A program made the position numbers and the translations under genes. The notes beneath the pieces were generated by a model, which was given only the letters and a program-made list of their open reading frames with translations, was not told the DNA's origin and did not search any database. Positions 1 to 9,040 of a stretch of 64,000 bases of DNA are shown in pieces. The DNA is from Micromonospora sp. WMMD1128. Lineage in GTDB: Bacteria; Actinomycetota; Actinomycetes; Mycobacteriales; Micromonosporaceae. The stretch lies in NCBI RefSeq assembly GCF_027497235.1, contig NZ_CP114902.1, positions 930,001 through 994,000 on the forward strand. The letters are read 5' to 3'. How positions within the stretch are numbered: the first letter of the stretch is position 1; the number at the start of each line of letters is the position of its first letter.

Positions 1-289
1 CCGCCGGCGAGTCGACGAAGCGCACCTGGACCTCCTCCCAGGCGGCGGCGTAGCGGGCCCGGGACTCCGGGCTGAGCGGGGTCAGCTCCAGCTCGGCGTG
101 CCGACGCTCGCGTTCCCGCAGCTCGCGTTCGGCGGCGCCCCGGCTGTCCTGCTCGGCGACGACCCGGTCGTACTCCGGGCCGAAACGCTGCCGCAGCGCC
201 CGGCGACGATTCGCGACCACGGCGAACGCGGCGAGCGCGGCGACGACGATGACGACGATGACTATGACGACTACCTGGGTGGACGACAT
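1..289 (-). CDS. Conserved small membrane protein, 5' part only
   Basis: Reading leftwards from an ATG at 289, the frame stays open to the window edge (96 codons seen). An AAGGAGGAG ribosome site lies 3 to 11 bases upstream of the start. The N-terminus (residues about 5-26) is a single valine/isoleucine-rich membrane helix, followed by an NRRR stop-transfer sequence and a charged segment with the motifs RFGPEYDR, ERELRERERRH and LSPESRARY. These motifs match a widely conserved actinobacterial membrane protein of unknown function known to me only as hypothetical. The competing rightward frame at 98-433 has no such motifs and is a shadow. The C-terminus lies outside the window. Confidence 0.85.
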   Translation of the reverse strand, partial: MSSTQVVVIVIVVIVVAALAAFAVVANRRRALRQRFGPEYDRVVAEQDSRGAAERELRERERRHAELELTPLSPESRARYAAAWEEVQVRFVDSPA

Positions 290-575
290 GGCTCCTCCTT
301 CGGAGGCTGGTATTCCCTGGTGCGGGTGATCGCCAATCCCGTTCCGGGGCACTTTCCCGGTGGGGTGAAGAAACGCCCGTCCGGCGACGAGTCGGGCTCC
401 GACGGCGTCCACCAGGCTCGTCTCGGACGGTAGCGAGCGTCGAGACGGCCGGTAGTGCATCCGCCGGGGATTACGTATCCTGCCCAAGGCGTCCGGGTCG
501 GGCTCCGGCGTCGTGGCCGGTGACCTGCCGGCCGCTGCCGGAGCCACCCAGCGAACCTTCCCGGGCGAGGTCTGA

Positions 576-2948
576 TTGAACACCCGCGACTGGCCGATCC
601 GCGCCAAGTTGACCGCGCTGGTCATCGGCCCGGTGACCGGGCTGCTGGCGCTGTGGATCTTCGCCACCACGCTCACCTTCGGGCCCGCGCTCGATCTGCT
701 CGCCGCCCGTACCCTCCTCTACGACCTGGGTCGGCCGGGCGAGAGCGTGGTCGCCGAGCTGCAACGGGAACGACGGCTCTCGGTGGTCCAGCTCGCCGGG
801 GACGGCGTCCTGCCGGAGCTGGCCGGGCAACGCGGGCGCACCGATCGGGCCGTATCCGAGCTGCGCCGCCGGATCGACGGCGAGGAGTTGCGCGACGCGG
901 CCGACGACCACCTCGACGCCCGGCTCGACCAACTGGGCGCGGCGCTTGACGCGTTGCCCGCGGGGCGGGTCTTCATCGACGACCGGAAGGTGGACCGGGC
1001 CGGCGCGGTCGGGCTCTACAGCGGGATGATCGGCTCGGCCTTCCAGGCGTTCTCCGCCATGGCCGCGACGCCCGACGTCCAGATCAACCGGGAGGCGTCC
1101 GCGCTCACCGCGCTGGGGCGCTCCCGTGAGCTGCTCGGCCAGGCCGACGCGCTGCTGGCCGGCGCAGTCACCGCCGGCCGGTACGCCGAGGGCGAGCACG
1201 AACAGCTGGTGCGGACGGTGGAGAACCAGCGGTTCCTGACCGAGAACGCGGTCGCCGATCTGCCGCCCGACGAGCGGGCCGACTACCAGCGACTGACCGA
1301 GGGCGGTGCGTTCCTCCGGCTGCGCGCCCTCCAGGACGCCCTGATCCGCTCTCCCGACCTGCCCGCCCGCTTCGACGTGCGTGCCTGGGAGACCAGCCAC
1401 GCCGAGGTCTGGGCGGGCCTGCGTGACTTCGAGTTGCGCGGGGCGGACGGTCTCACCGAACGTTCGGTGCCGATTGCGGCGCGGATCCTGATCCAGCTCG
1501 CCGTCGCCGGAGTGCTCGGCCTGGTCGCGATCGTGGTCTGCGTGCTCGTGGCGTTGCGGGTCGGCCGGTCGCTGGCGCAGCGGCTGACGAGCGTGCGCAC
1601 CGCCGCGACCGAGGTGGCCGAGCAGCGGCTGCCCGACGTCGTCGCCCGGCTGCGCCGGGGCGAGGAGGTCGACGTCGCCCGCGAGGCCCCCGAGCTGGAC
1701 CACGGCGGGGACGAGATCGGCCAGGTGGCGCGCGCGTTCAACGAGGTGCGCCGGACCGCCGTACGCGCCGCGGCCGACGAGGTCACCCTGCGCCGCGGGT
1801 TCAACGAGGTCATCCTCAACCTGGCCCGGCGCAGCCAGGGGCTGGTCCACCGTCAACTGGCGTTGCTGGACCGGCTGGAACGGCGCACCGAGGACCCGGA
1901 CGAGCTGGCCGGACTGTTCCAGGTCGATCACCTCGCCACCCGGCTCCGCCGGCACGCCGAGGACCTGGTCATCCTGGCCGGGGCCGCGCCGGGGCGGGGG
2001 TGGCGTCGGCCGGTCGCGGCGGTGGACGTGATGCGCGGGGCGATCTCCGAGGTCGAGGCGTACGACCGGGTCGACGTGGGCGACGCGCAACCGGCCGGGG
2101 TGCTCGGCCGGGCCGTCGGTGACGTGATCCACCTGCTCGCCGAGCTGATCGAGAACGCGACCGCCTTCTCCCCGCCCGGGACCCGGGTGGACGTCACCGG
2201 TCGTACCCTGCCGGGCGGCTATCTGATCGAGATCACCGACCGAGGGCTCGGCATGTCCCCGCCGGCGATGGCGGCGGCCAACCGCAAGCTGGCCGTCCCG
2301 CCGGAGTTCGACCCGACCGACAGCGCCCGGCTGGGCCTGTTCGTGGTGGCCCGGTTGGCCGCGCGGCACGGCGTGGGGGTGGAGCTCCGACCGGGGCGTC
2401 CGGCCGGGACGACTGCGGCGGTGTTCCTCCCGTCGGACCTGATCACCGACGAGCCGCCGGTCGGCTCGGATGCCGCCGCCGGCCCGGAGCGGCGGCGGAT
2501 GGCGAAGGTGAGCCGGTTGACCACGGTGCCCCGCGGCCGGTCGACCCGGCCGGGCCGGGAGCGCCCGGAGTCCACCGTGATCCCGTTGGCGGCGGCCCGC
2601 GCCTCGACCGTGGAACCGCCCGCCGACGACGACGGCCTGCCCCGCCGGGTGCGGCGGCGTGGCCCGGCGGCGCGTCCCCGCGCGGTCGCCGCCGACACCC
2701 CGGCCCTCCGCCCGCCGGAGGAGGCCCGCCGGGCCATGTCCGCGTTGCAGGCCGGCACCGCGCGCGGGCGCCGGGACGGCACGCGTGCCGCCGGTGGTCC
2801 GACGGTCGCACGGATCGGGGAAGCCGGTCCGGTCAAGCCCACCGGCGCGCCGGGTGACACCGGTACGCCGTCCACCGCGCCGGAGCCGGCCACGGAGCCC
2901 TCCCCGCCGGCGCCGGACCAACGAACCGTGACAGAGAGGGACGCCTAG
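576..2948 (+). CDS. cvnA: Conservon sensor kinase-like protein CvnA (nitrate/nitrite-sensor domain)
   Basis: First gene of a four-gene conservon. The 790-residue protein has a membrane helix near residues 12-32, a long extracytoplasmic nitrate/nitrite-sensing-type domain to about 300, a second helix near 305-330, a HAMP-like linker, and a GHKL ATPase domain near 480-620 with the N-box ELIENATAFSPP and G-box DRGLGM. The last 160 residues are an Arg/Pro-rich, probably disordered tail. CvnA proteins are membrane sensors that work with a roadblock protein, a DUF742 protein and a small GTPase in a G-protein-like complex. The TTG start directly follows an in-frame stop at 573-575 and is the first possible start; a GCGAGG site precedes it. 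The stop overlaps the next start (TAGTG). Confidence 0.9.
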   Translation: MNTRDWPIRAKLTALVIGPVTGLLALWIFATTLTFGPALDLLAARTLLYDLGRPGESVVAELQRERRLSVVQLAGDGVLPELAGQRGRTDRAVSELRRRIDGEELRDAADDHLDARLDQLGAALDALPAGRVFIDDRKVDRAGAVGLYSGMIGSAFQAFSAMAATPDVQINREASALTALGRSRELLGQADALLAGAVTAGRYAEGEHEQLVRTVENQRFLTENAVADLPPDERADYQRLTEGGAFLRLRALQDALIRSPDLPARFDVRAWETSHAEVWAGLRDFELRGADGLTERSVPIAARILIQLAVAGVLGLVAIVVCVLVALRVGRSLAQRLTSVRTAATEVAEQRLPDVVARLRRGEEVDVAREAPELDHGGDEIGQVARAFNEVRRTAVRAAADEVTLRRGFNEVILNLARRSQGLVHRQLALLDRLERRTEDPDELAGLFQVDHLATRLRRHAEDLVILAGAAPGRGWRRPVAAVDVMRGAISEVEAYDRVDVGDAQPAGVLGRAVGDVIHLLAELIENATAFSPPGTRVDVTGRTLPGGYLIEITDRGLGMSPPAMAAANRKLAVPPEFDPTDSARLGLFVVARLAARHGVGVELRPGRPAGTTAAVFLPSDLITDEPPVGSDAAAGPERRRMAKVSRLTTVPRGRSTRPGRERPESTVIPLAAARASTVEPPADDDGLPRRVRRRGPAARPRAVAADTPALRPPEEARRAMSALQAGTARGRRDGTRAAGGPTVARIGEAGPVKPTGAPGDTGTPSTAPEPATEPSPPAPDQRTVTERDA

Positions 2949-3367
2949 TGGTGCACACGACGCGGCAGAACGCCGATCTCGACTGGCTGCTCGACGACCT
3001 GGTGGAGCGCGTACCGGGGGCCCGGCGGGCGGTGGTCCTCTCGGCGGACGGGTTGCTCCTCGGCGCCTCCGCCGACCAGGACCGCACCGACGCGGAGCAC
3101 CTCTGCGCGCTGGCCTCCGGCTTCTCCGGCCTGGCGAAGGGGGCCACCCGGCACCTGGACGGCGGCGCGGTCCGGCAGACGGTGGTGGAGATGGAGTCGG
3201 CGTACCTGTTCGTCACGGCCGCCGGGCAGGGTGCCTGCCTGGCCGTGGCAAGCGACGCCGAGGCCGACATCGGCCTGGTGGCGTACGAGATGGCGATGCT
3301 TGTGATCCGCGTCGGCGAGAACCTGGCCGCGCCGGCCCGGATCGTGGAGCCGACCGATGCGAGCTGA
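2948..3367 (+). CDS. cvnB: Roadblock/LC7 protein CvnB
   Basis: A 139-residue roadblock/LC7-domain protein, the second component of the conservon. The segments DDLVERVPGARRAVVLSADG and the C-terminal GLVAYEMAMLVIRVGENL are typical of this bacterial family, which resembles MglB and acts as a regulator or activator of the cognate small GTPase. The GTG start shares one base with the cvnA stop and a second GTG follows directly; either could be used. The end overlaps cvnC by 11 bases, so translation is coupled. Length is normal. Confidence 0.93.
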   Translation: MVHTTRQNADLDWLLDDLVERVPGARRAVVLSADGLLLGASADQDRTDAEHLCALASGFSGLAKGATRHLDGGAVRQTVVEMESAYLFVTAAGQGACLAVASDAEADIGLVAYEMAMLVIRVGENLAAPARIVEPTDAS

Positions 3368-3746
3368 GCCACCGGTGCCGGCGCACGAGTGGCTGGACGC
3401 CGACGCCGGTCCGGTGGTGCGCCCGTACACACTCACCGGCGGGCGGGTGCGTCCGCCGGTCGACGGCTTCGACCTGCTGGCCTTCGTGTTGACCACGTCG
3501 GCGGCCGAGCCGGCCGGCATACCCGGTCTCCAGCCGGAGCACCGCCGCCTGGTCGAGCTGGCCCGGCGGCCGAAGGCCGTCGCCGACCTCGCCGCCGACC
3601 TGGATCTCGCCGTGGGTGTGATCCGGGTGCTGCTCGGCGATCTTCTCGCCCATGGGTTCGTCGCGGTGCACCGGCCTCCGGCCGCCGCGTACCTGCCCGA
3701 CGACAACATCCTCAAGGCGGTGGTCAATGGACTCCGTGCGCTTTGA
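3357..3746 (+). CDS. cvnC: DUF742 protein CvnC
   Basis: A 129-residue DUF742 protein, third member of the conservon. The hallmark N-terminal VVRPYTLTGGRVRP is present at about residues 20-33, followed by a winged-helix-like region (LARRPKAVADLAADLDLAVG) and the C-terminal LLAHGFVAVHRP. DUF742 proteins are thought to bind the GTPase partner; the winged-helix appearance suggests a regulatory interaction, but the biochemical role is unsettled. It overlaps both neighbours in different frames, as usual in conservons. Confidence 0.92.
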   Translation: MRAEPPVPAHEWLDADAGPVVRPYTLTGGRVRPPVDGFDLLAFVLTTSAAEPAGIPGLQPEHRRLVELARRPKAVADLAADLDLAVGVIRVLLGDLLAHGFVAVHRPPAAAYLPDDNILKAVVNGLRAL

Positions 3747-4320
3747 TCGGGAGCCGGCCGTGCCGCTGGCTTTGAAGATCCTCATCGCGGGTGGCTTCGG
3801 CGCCGGCAAGACGACGCTTGTCAGCGCGTTGAGCGAGGTCCGCCCGTTGCAGACCGAGGAGGTGCTGACCGGGGCGGGTCTCGGCACCGACGACGTCTCC
3901 GGCGTGGAGCAGAAGTCGACCACCACGGTGGCGATGGACTTCGGCCGGATCACCATCAACGACGATCTCCAGGTCTACCTGTTCGGCACCCCGGGGCAGG
4001 ACCGGTTCTGGTTCCTCTGGGACGAGTTGGCCTTCGGCGCGCTCGGCGCGGTGGTGCTCGCCGACACCCGCCGGCTGGCCGACTGCTTCCCCTCGATCGA
4101 CTACTTCGAGCAGCGGGGCATTCCCTTCGTGGTCGGGGTGAACTGCTTCGAGGGGTCCCGGCGGTTCGGGCTGGAGGCGGTCCGCGACGCGCTGGACCTC
4201 GATCCGGAGGTCCCGCTGGTGTTGTGCGACGCCCGGGACCGGCAGTCCGGCAAACTGGTGTTGATCTCGCTGGTCGAGCACGTGGCCCGGCAGCGGGGCG
4301 AACCGGTGCCGGTGGGCTGA
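3727..4320 (+). CDS. cvnD: Conservon small GTPase CvnD
   Basis: A 197-residue ATP/GTP-binding protein of the MglA-like Cvn family. The P-loop GGFGAGKTT is at residues 22-30, the switch-II region FGTPGQDRFW at 86-95, and GVNCFEGS stands where the NKxD-type specificity motif is expected, so the canonical Asp is replaced. The ATG at 3727 lies inside the end of cvnC (20-base overlap). CvnD is the output GTPase of the complex, whose nucleotide state is set by CvnA/B. Conservons influence antibiotic production and development in streptomycetes; the target here is unknown. Confidence 0.93.
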   Translation: MDSVRFDREPAVPLALKILIAGGFGAGKTTLVSALSEVRPLQTEEVLTGAGLGTDDVSGVEQKSTTTVAMDFGRITINDDLQVYLFGTPGQDRFWFLWDELAFGALGAVVLADTRRLADCFPSIDYFEQRGIPFVVGVNCFEGSRRFGLEAVRDALDLDPEVPLVLCDARDRQSGKLVLISLVEHVARQRGEPVPVG

Positions 4321-4379
4321 CCTCCGGCCGCGCGGGCAGCCGGATGGGATCGCAGCAGCAACGGCGGAAGGTGGGAACG

Positions 4380-5414
4380 TTGACCGGGCAGCACGAGATC
4401 GTCCACATCGGCGGTTACACGGCGGAGTCGGACGGGCGGGCGGACGGGATCGTGGCGGCGCGGCGCGACCCGGCGACCGGTGCGTTGACGCCGCTCGGGA
4501 CCGTGGCGGCCACCCCGTCGCCGTCGTTCCTCGCCCGGCATCCGGTGCGGCCCGTGGTGTACGCCGTCAACGAACTCTCCGAGGGCCGGGTGAGCGCGTT
4601 CCGGGTGGCGCCGGACGGCGACCTCGCGCCGCTTGGCGTACGCCCGACCGGTGGGGCCGAGCCGTGCCATCTCGCGGTCGCGCCGGACGGGCGGCACCTG
4701 TTCGTGGCCAACTACGGCGGCGGCAGCCTGGCGGTGTTCCCGCTGGACGCCGACGGCGTGCCGGGGGAGCGCACCGACCTGGTCCGGCACGAGGGGCACG
4801 GCGCCGATCCGCAGCGGCAGGAGCGGGCGCACTGCCACATGGTGTCGCCCGCCCCGGACGGTGGGCCGCTGCTCGCCGTGGACCTGGGCACCGACTCGGT
4901 CTACCGGTACGACCTGGACGCCGACTCGGGGCGGCTGGTGCCCCGGGCGCCCCGGTTGCGGACGCCTGCCGGCACCGGGCCCCGGCACCTGGCCCGGCAC
5001 CCGGACGGGCGGCGCTGCTGGCTGGTCGGTGAGCTGGACGGCACGGTCACCGCGTACGACCTGACACCGGACGGGCTGCACCAGCGGGCCCGGGTCGACG
5101 CCAGCGGCCGGACCGGGCACGTCCAGCCCTCCGAGGTGGCGGTCGGGCCGGACGGGCGCTTTCTCTACGTGGCCAACCGCGGCGTGGGCACGGTGGCGGT
5201 CTTCGCGCTGGGCGGCGCGGCGCCGGAGCTGGTGGCGGAGGTGGACGCCGGCGGCGGGTGGCCCCGGCACTTCGCGCTGGCCGGGGCGCACCTGTACGTG
5301 GCCGACGAGCGGGCCGACCTGATCCGGGTCTTCCGGGTGGATTCCGGCACCGGGGTGCCGGAGCCGGTCGGGGAGCCGGTGCCGGCCAGCAGCCCGACCT
5401 GCGTTTTGATGTGA
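4380..5414 (+). CDS. Lactonase family (6-phosphogluconolactonase-like) beta-propeller protein
   Basis: A 7-bladed propeller of the YbhE/lactonase family, which hydrolyses lactones such as 6-phosphogluconolactone in the best known member. Repeated blade motifs such as HLAVAPDGRHLFVANYGG, GPRHLARHPDGR and VAVGPDGRFLYVANRG are visible, and the N-terminal IVHIGGYT is typical. I prefer the TTG at 4380, 8 bases after GGAAGG; an in-frame ATG at 4344 would add 12 residues but has a poor ribosome site. It follows cvnD by 59 bases on the same strand and may be part of the conservon transcript. Cytoplasmic, no signal peptide. The natural substrate cannot be told from sequence. Confidence 0.85.
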   Translation: MTGQHEIVHIGGYTAESDGRADGIVAARRDPATGALTPLGTVAATPSPSFLARHPVRPVVYAVNELSEGRVSAFRVAPDGDLAPLGVRPTGGAEPCHLAVAPDGRHLFVANYGGGSLAVFPLDADGVPGERTDLVRHEGHGADPQRQERAHCHMVSPAPDGGPLLAVDLGTDSVYRYDLDADSGRLVPRAPRLRTPAGTGPRHLARHPDGRRCWLVGELDGTVTAYDLTPDGLHQRARVDASGRTGHVQPSEVAVGPDGRFLYVANRGVGTVAVFALGGAAPELVAEVDAGGGWPRHFALAGAHLYVADERADLIRVFRVDSGTGVPEPVGEPVPASSPTCVLM

Positions 5415-5448
5415 CGAAATGGTGACCGTATGCGCTGTCCGTAATGGA

Positions 5449-5460
5449 AGGTGATCACCT
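5449..5460. promoter_or_regulatory. 12-bp perfect palindrome in an A/T-rich promoter region
   Basis: AGGTGATCACCT is a perfect dyad in a stretch (5415-5564) that is much richer in A/T than its surroundings, directly before the VWA-protein gene. A related TGATCA occurs again 45 bases on. This looks like a promoter region with a regulator site, but the binding protein is unknown. Confidence 0.4.
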
Positions 5461-5564
5461 AAGTTACTGATCCATAACTCAGCGTATCATTTAAGTGATC
5501 AAGTATTGCTCCTGCGTAACTTTCGTCCGAACGGTTGTGGCAGTAACCCCACGAGATACGCAAG

Positions 5565-7346
5565 ATGGTCACCGTGTCTGGCCGCCATCGCATGCGTTCC
5601 AACCTCCGTGGGGCAGGTGCCGCCGCGGCGGCAACCGCTCTCGTCGCCGTCGTAGCCGGTTCCTGGTTCGGCTACCAGCAGCTGGCCGGCCCGAACTGTT
5701 CGGGCCGGATCGAGCTGTCGGTGGCGGCTGCCTCGGAGATCGCCCCGGCGGTACGCGGCGCCGCCGACGACTGGGTCGCCAACGGCGCCCGCGTCGGCGA
5801 GACCTGCATCGCGGTGAACGTCACGGCGGCCGAGTCGGTGGACGTGGCCGCCGCCGTGGCGAGCAAGCACGGCGCCACCCTGGCCGGCGTCGGGCAGGCC
5901 AGTGGCACCGCGGTCACCCCCGACGTCTGGGTGCCGGACTCCTCGACCTGGTTGGTGCGGCTCAAGGCCGGCGGCGCCAGCGCCTTCGCGCCGGCCAACG
6001 GCGCGTCGATCGCGCGCAGCCCGGTGGTGGTCGCGCTGCCCGAGCCGGTGGCCGCGCGGATCGGCTGGCCGGACAAGGAGTTCCGCTGGTCCGACATGCT
6101 CCAGCAGGTGACCTCCAGCAAGCCGCTCCGGGCCGGGATCGTGGAGCCGACCCAGGACGCGGCCGGCCTGTCCGGCCTGCTCTCGTTGACCGCGGCGGCC
6201 AGCTCCACCGGTGAGGCCGGATCCCCGAAGGCCCAGGAGGCGATGGTCGGGGCCCTGCGCGCGCTTGCCACCAACCGCTCCTCGCTCCGGCAGGACCTGC
6301 TCGCGCGGTTCCCGCGCTCGTCCGACCCGACGGCCATCGCCAACGGACTGGGCGCGGCGGCGCTGTCCGAGGAAGACGTGATCGCGTACAACAACACCAA
6401 GCCGCCGATCAAGCTGGCCGCGCTCTACCTGGATCCGGCGCCGATCCCGCTCGACTTCCCGTTCGCGGTGCTGCCCGGCATCGAGCCGAGCAAGGCCTCG
6501 GCCGCGCGGGTGCTCTTCGAGGCGCTGCGGTCCGCGGACTTCAAGGACCGGCTCGCCGCCCAGTCGCTGCGCGCGCCGGACGGCAACTGGGGGCGTGGCT
6601 TCCAGGCGCCGACGGGCGCGCCGAGCCCGGCCAACGGCGGCGAGAAGCAGGTCCCGCCGTCCGGTCAGGGCGGTGCGGCCGACCTCGACCCGGTCGCCAT
6701 CTCGACCGCGACCACCACCTGGTCGGTGGCCACCCAGTCCGGCCGCATGCTCTGCGTCATCGACGTCTCCGGTTCGATGAAGAAGCCGGTGGCCACCGCC
6801 AACGGCGCCAGCCGGGAGCAGGTCACGGTGGCAGCCGCGGGTCAGGGCCTCGGGCTCTTCGACGACTCCTGGTCGATCGGCCTGTGGACCTTCTCCACCA
6901 ACCTCCAGGGCCCGCAGGACTGGCGGGAGCTGGTCCCGATCCGTCCGCTGTCGAGCAACCGGGGCGCGCTTCAGCGCGGCCTGGCCAACGTCCGGCCCTC
7001 CAACGGTGACACCGGCCTCTACGACACGATGCTGGCGGCGTACAAGAAGGTGCAGCAGGACTGGGAGCCCGGCAAGGTCAACTCGATCGTGCTCTTCACC
7101 GACGGCAAGAACGAGGACGACAACGGCATCTCGCAGAAGGGGCTGCTGGCCCAGCTCGAAAAGCTCAAGGACGACGAGCAGCCGGTGCAGGTGATCATCA
7201 TCGGTATCGGCAACGAGGTGAACCGGGCCGAGCTCAAGTCGATCACGGACACGGTCGGCGGTGGCGCGTTCGTGACCACCGACCCGAGCAAGATCGGTGA
7301 AATCTTCCTCCAGGCGATCGCGTTGCGCCCGCCCGCACCGCGCTGA
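5565..7346 (+). CDS. Secreted substrate-binding and von Willebrand factor A domain protein
   Basis: A 593-residue protein with an N-terminal membrane/signal segment (residues about 15-38), a periplasmic-binding-like domain to about 350 (segments IELSVAAASEIAPAV and DVWVPDSSTWL), a Pro/Gly linker and a C-terminal VWA domain. The MIDAS motif DVSGSM begins at residue 400, with the later FTDGKNEDD and TGLYDT elements, so metal binding is probably intact. It resembles actinobacterial proteins in which a solute-binding domain is fused to VWA; these are extracellular and of unknown ligand. GTG at 5574 is an alternative start. A hairpin terminator follows. The next gene starts sugar-polymer synthesis, so a cell-envelope role is plausible but unproven. 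Confidence 0.85.
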   Translation: MVTVSGRHRMRSNLRGAGAAAAATALVAVVAGSWFGYQQLAGPNCSGRIELSVAAASEIAPAVRGAADDWVANGARVGETCIAVNVTAAESVDVAAAVASKHGATLAGVGQASGTAVTPDVWVPDSSTWLVRLKAGGASAFAPANGASIARSPVVVALPEPVAARIGWPDKEFRWSDMLQQVTSSKPLRAGIVEPTQDAAGLSGLLSLTAAASSTGEAGSPKAQEAMVGALRALATNRSSLRQDLLARFPRSSDPTAIANGLGAAALSEEDVIAYNNTKPPIKLAALYLDPAPIPLDFPFAVLPGIEPSKASAARVLFEALRSADFKDRLAAQSLRAPDGNWGRGFQAPTGAPSPANGGEKQVPPSGQGGAADLDPVAISTATTTWSVATQSGRMLCVIDVSGSMKKPVATANGASREQVTVAAAGQGLGLFDDSWSIGLWTFSTNLQGPQDWRELVPIRPLSSNRGALQRGLANVRPSNGDTGLYDTMLAAYKKVQQDWEPGKVNSIVLFTDGKNEDDNGISQKGLLAQLEKLKDDEQPVQVIIIGIGNEVNRAELKSITDTVGGGAFVTTDPSKIGEIFLQAIALRPPAPR

Positions 7347-7370
7347 CCTGCGGGTCAGCGACCTCCTTCC

Positions 7371-7395
7371 GCCGTACCGGGGTTTCCGGTACGGC
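7371..7395 (+). terminator. Hairpin terminator after the VWA gene
   Basis: Arms GCCGTACCGG and CCGGTACGGC (10 bp, perfect) with a 5-base loop, 25 bases after the stop codon. No long T-run, as is common in actinobacteria. Confidence 0.7.
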
Positions 7396-7558
7396 GAAAG
7401 GCTTCCCGGGTCAAGACACGGGAAGTGAACTGACGGTAATGTGTCCGAATCAATTGGTAACCATAATTGTCCTGGCATGATGTCCTGGTGCCTCGACCGC
7501 GGGTCCTCTCCGGGACCGGGCGGGGACGGGGCGATAGGCAAGTAAGTGGGGAGGGCCG

Positions 7559-9040
7559 GTGACCTCGGCGACGCTGTTGACCCCTGCCAGGACGTCGCGA
7601 CCCGGGGGCGAGCGACCCGGGGCGACGACACGAGCCGCGGAGCGGGCCTACATCCGGTTCCTGGTGGTGCTCGACACCGCCGTGCTCGCCGTGGCCATCC
7701 TGGCCGGCTACCTGGCCCGATTCGGCGACGAACAACCGAGCGGCTCCGAGATCTCCTACGTGGTGGTCGCGCCGGTGCTCCTGCTGGTCTGGTTGGTGTC
7801 GCTGAAGGCGATGCGCTGCTATGACGACCAGGTGCTCGGCTACGGCGCGGACGAATACCGCCGGGTCAGCGCGGCGAGCCTGCGGCTGGCCGGCGCCATC
7901 GCCATCGCCGGCTACATCGCCGACGTCGGAGTGTCCCGGGGCTTCCTGGCCATCACCTTCGCGGTCGGCACGATCGGGCTGGAGGTGGCGCGGTTCGCGG
8001 CCCGCAAGCGGCTGCACCGGGCCCGCGACCGGGGCGCCGGCTGGTCCCGCAAGGTGCTCGTGGTCGGCGACACCGCGCACGTGCTGGAGCTGGTGCACAC
8101 CCTGCGCCGGGAGCCGTACGCCGGCTACCAGGTGGTCGGCGCCTGCATCCCGGACGCGCTGCTCGCCCCGGTGCCGCAGCGGCTGGGCGACGTGCCGGTG
8201 GTCGGGTCGTTCCGCGGCATCCCGGACGCGGCCACCGCGATCGGGGCGGACACGGTGGCGGTCACCGCCTCCGGTGAGCTGACCGCGGCCCGGCTGCGCC
8301 GCCTCGGCTGGCAACTCGAGGGCACCGGGGTCGACCTGGTGGTGGCCCCGGCGCTCACCGACGTCGCCGGCCCGCGCATCCACACCCGCCCGGTCGCCGG
8401 CCTGCCCCTGATCCACGTCGAGGCGCCCGAGTTCCGTGGCGCCCGCAAGCTGGTCAAGGGATTCGTCGACCGCTCGCTGTCGCTGATCGCCCTGCTCCTG
8501 CTCTCGCCGCTGCTGCTGGTGCTCGCGCTCGCCATCAAGCTGGACAGCCGTGGCCCGGTATTGTTCCGACAGACCCGGGTCGGCCAGGGCGGCAAGGAGT
8601 TCGGCGTCTTCAAGTTCCGCACCATGGTGGTCAACGCCGACGCCCTGCTCGCCGAGCTGGCCGCCCGCAACGAGACCGACGGCCTGATGTTCAAGATGCG
8701 CGACGACCCACGGGTGACCCGGACCGGCCGGCTGCTGCGCCGGTGGTCGCTGGACGAGCTGCCCCAGCTCGCCAACGTGCTGCTCGGTCAGATGAGCCTG
8801 GTCGGTCCACGCCCCCCGCTGCCCTCCGAGGTGGCCCGCTACGACGGCGACGTGGCCCGCCGGCTGCTCGTCAAGCCCGGCATGACCGGCCTCTGGCAGG
8901 TCAGCGGCCGGTCGGACCTGAGCTGGGAGGACGGCATCCGGCTCGACCTCTACTACGTGGAGAACTGGTCCCTGGCGGCCGACCTGACCATCCTCTGGAA
9001 GACGTTCGGCGCGGTGCTCGGCAGTCGCGGCGCCTACTGA
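7559..9040 (+). CDS. Polyprenyl-phosphate sugar-1-phosphate transferase (WcaJ/exopolysaccharide type)
   Basis: A 493-residue initiating glycosylphosphotransferase that moves a sugar phosphate from a nucleotide sugar to undecaprenyl phosphate, the first step of capsule or exopolysaccharide repeat synthesis. About five membrane helices occupy residues 28-150, a CoA-binding-like domain follows (KVLVVGDTAHVLELVHTL), another helix at about 305-325, then the catalytic bacterial sugar transferase domain with DSRGPVLFRQTRVG, FKFRTM, SLDELPQLANVL, SLVGPRPPLPSE and KPGMTGLWQVSGRSD. The GTG at 7559 has GGGAGGG just upstream. No other polysaccharide genes are near, so this is an orphan starter enzyme. 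It ends 7 bases inside the convergent phosphatase gene. Confidence 0.93.
   Translation: MTSATLLTPARTSRPGGERPGATTRAAERAYIRFLVVLDTAVLAVAILAGYLARFGDEQPSGSEISYVVVAPVLLLVWLVSLKAMRCYDDQVLGYGADEYRRVSAASLRLAGAIAIAGYIADVGVSRGFLAITFAVGTIGLEVARFAARKRLHRARDRGAGWSRKVLVVGDTAHVLELVHTLRREPYAGYQVVGACIPDALLAPVPQRLGDVPVVGSFRGIPDAATAIGADTVAVTASGELTAARLRRLGWQLEGTGVDLVVAPALTDVAGPRIHTRPVAGLPLIHVEAPEFRGARKLVKGFVDRSLSLIALLLLSPLLLVLALAIKLDSRGPVLFRQTRVGQGGKEFGVFKFRTMVVNADALLAELAARNETDGLMFKMRDDPRVTRTGRLLRRWSLDELPQLANVLLGQMSLVGPRPPLPSEVARYDGDVARRLLVKPGMTGLWQVSGRSDLSWEDGIRLDLYYVENWSLAADLTILWKTFGAVLGSRGAY

Noticed and set aside
98..433. Rightward open frame near the window start
   Set aside because: The opposite strand encodes a conserved membrane protein with a strong ribosome site; the rightward frame contains a DDDDDDD run from a valine/isoleucine helix read backwards.
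471..2921. Long leftward open frame opposite cvnA
   Set aside because: A shadow of GC-rich coding sequence with no recognisable domain; cvnA motifs are intact on the plus strand.
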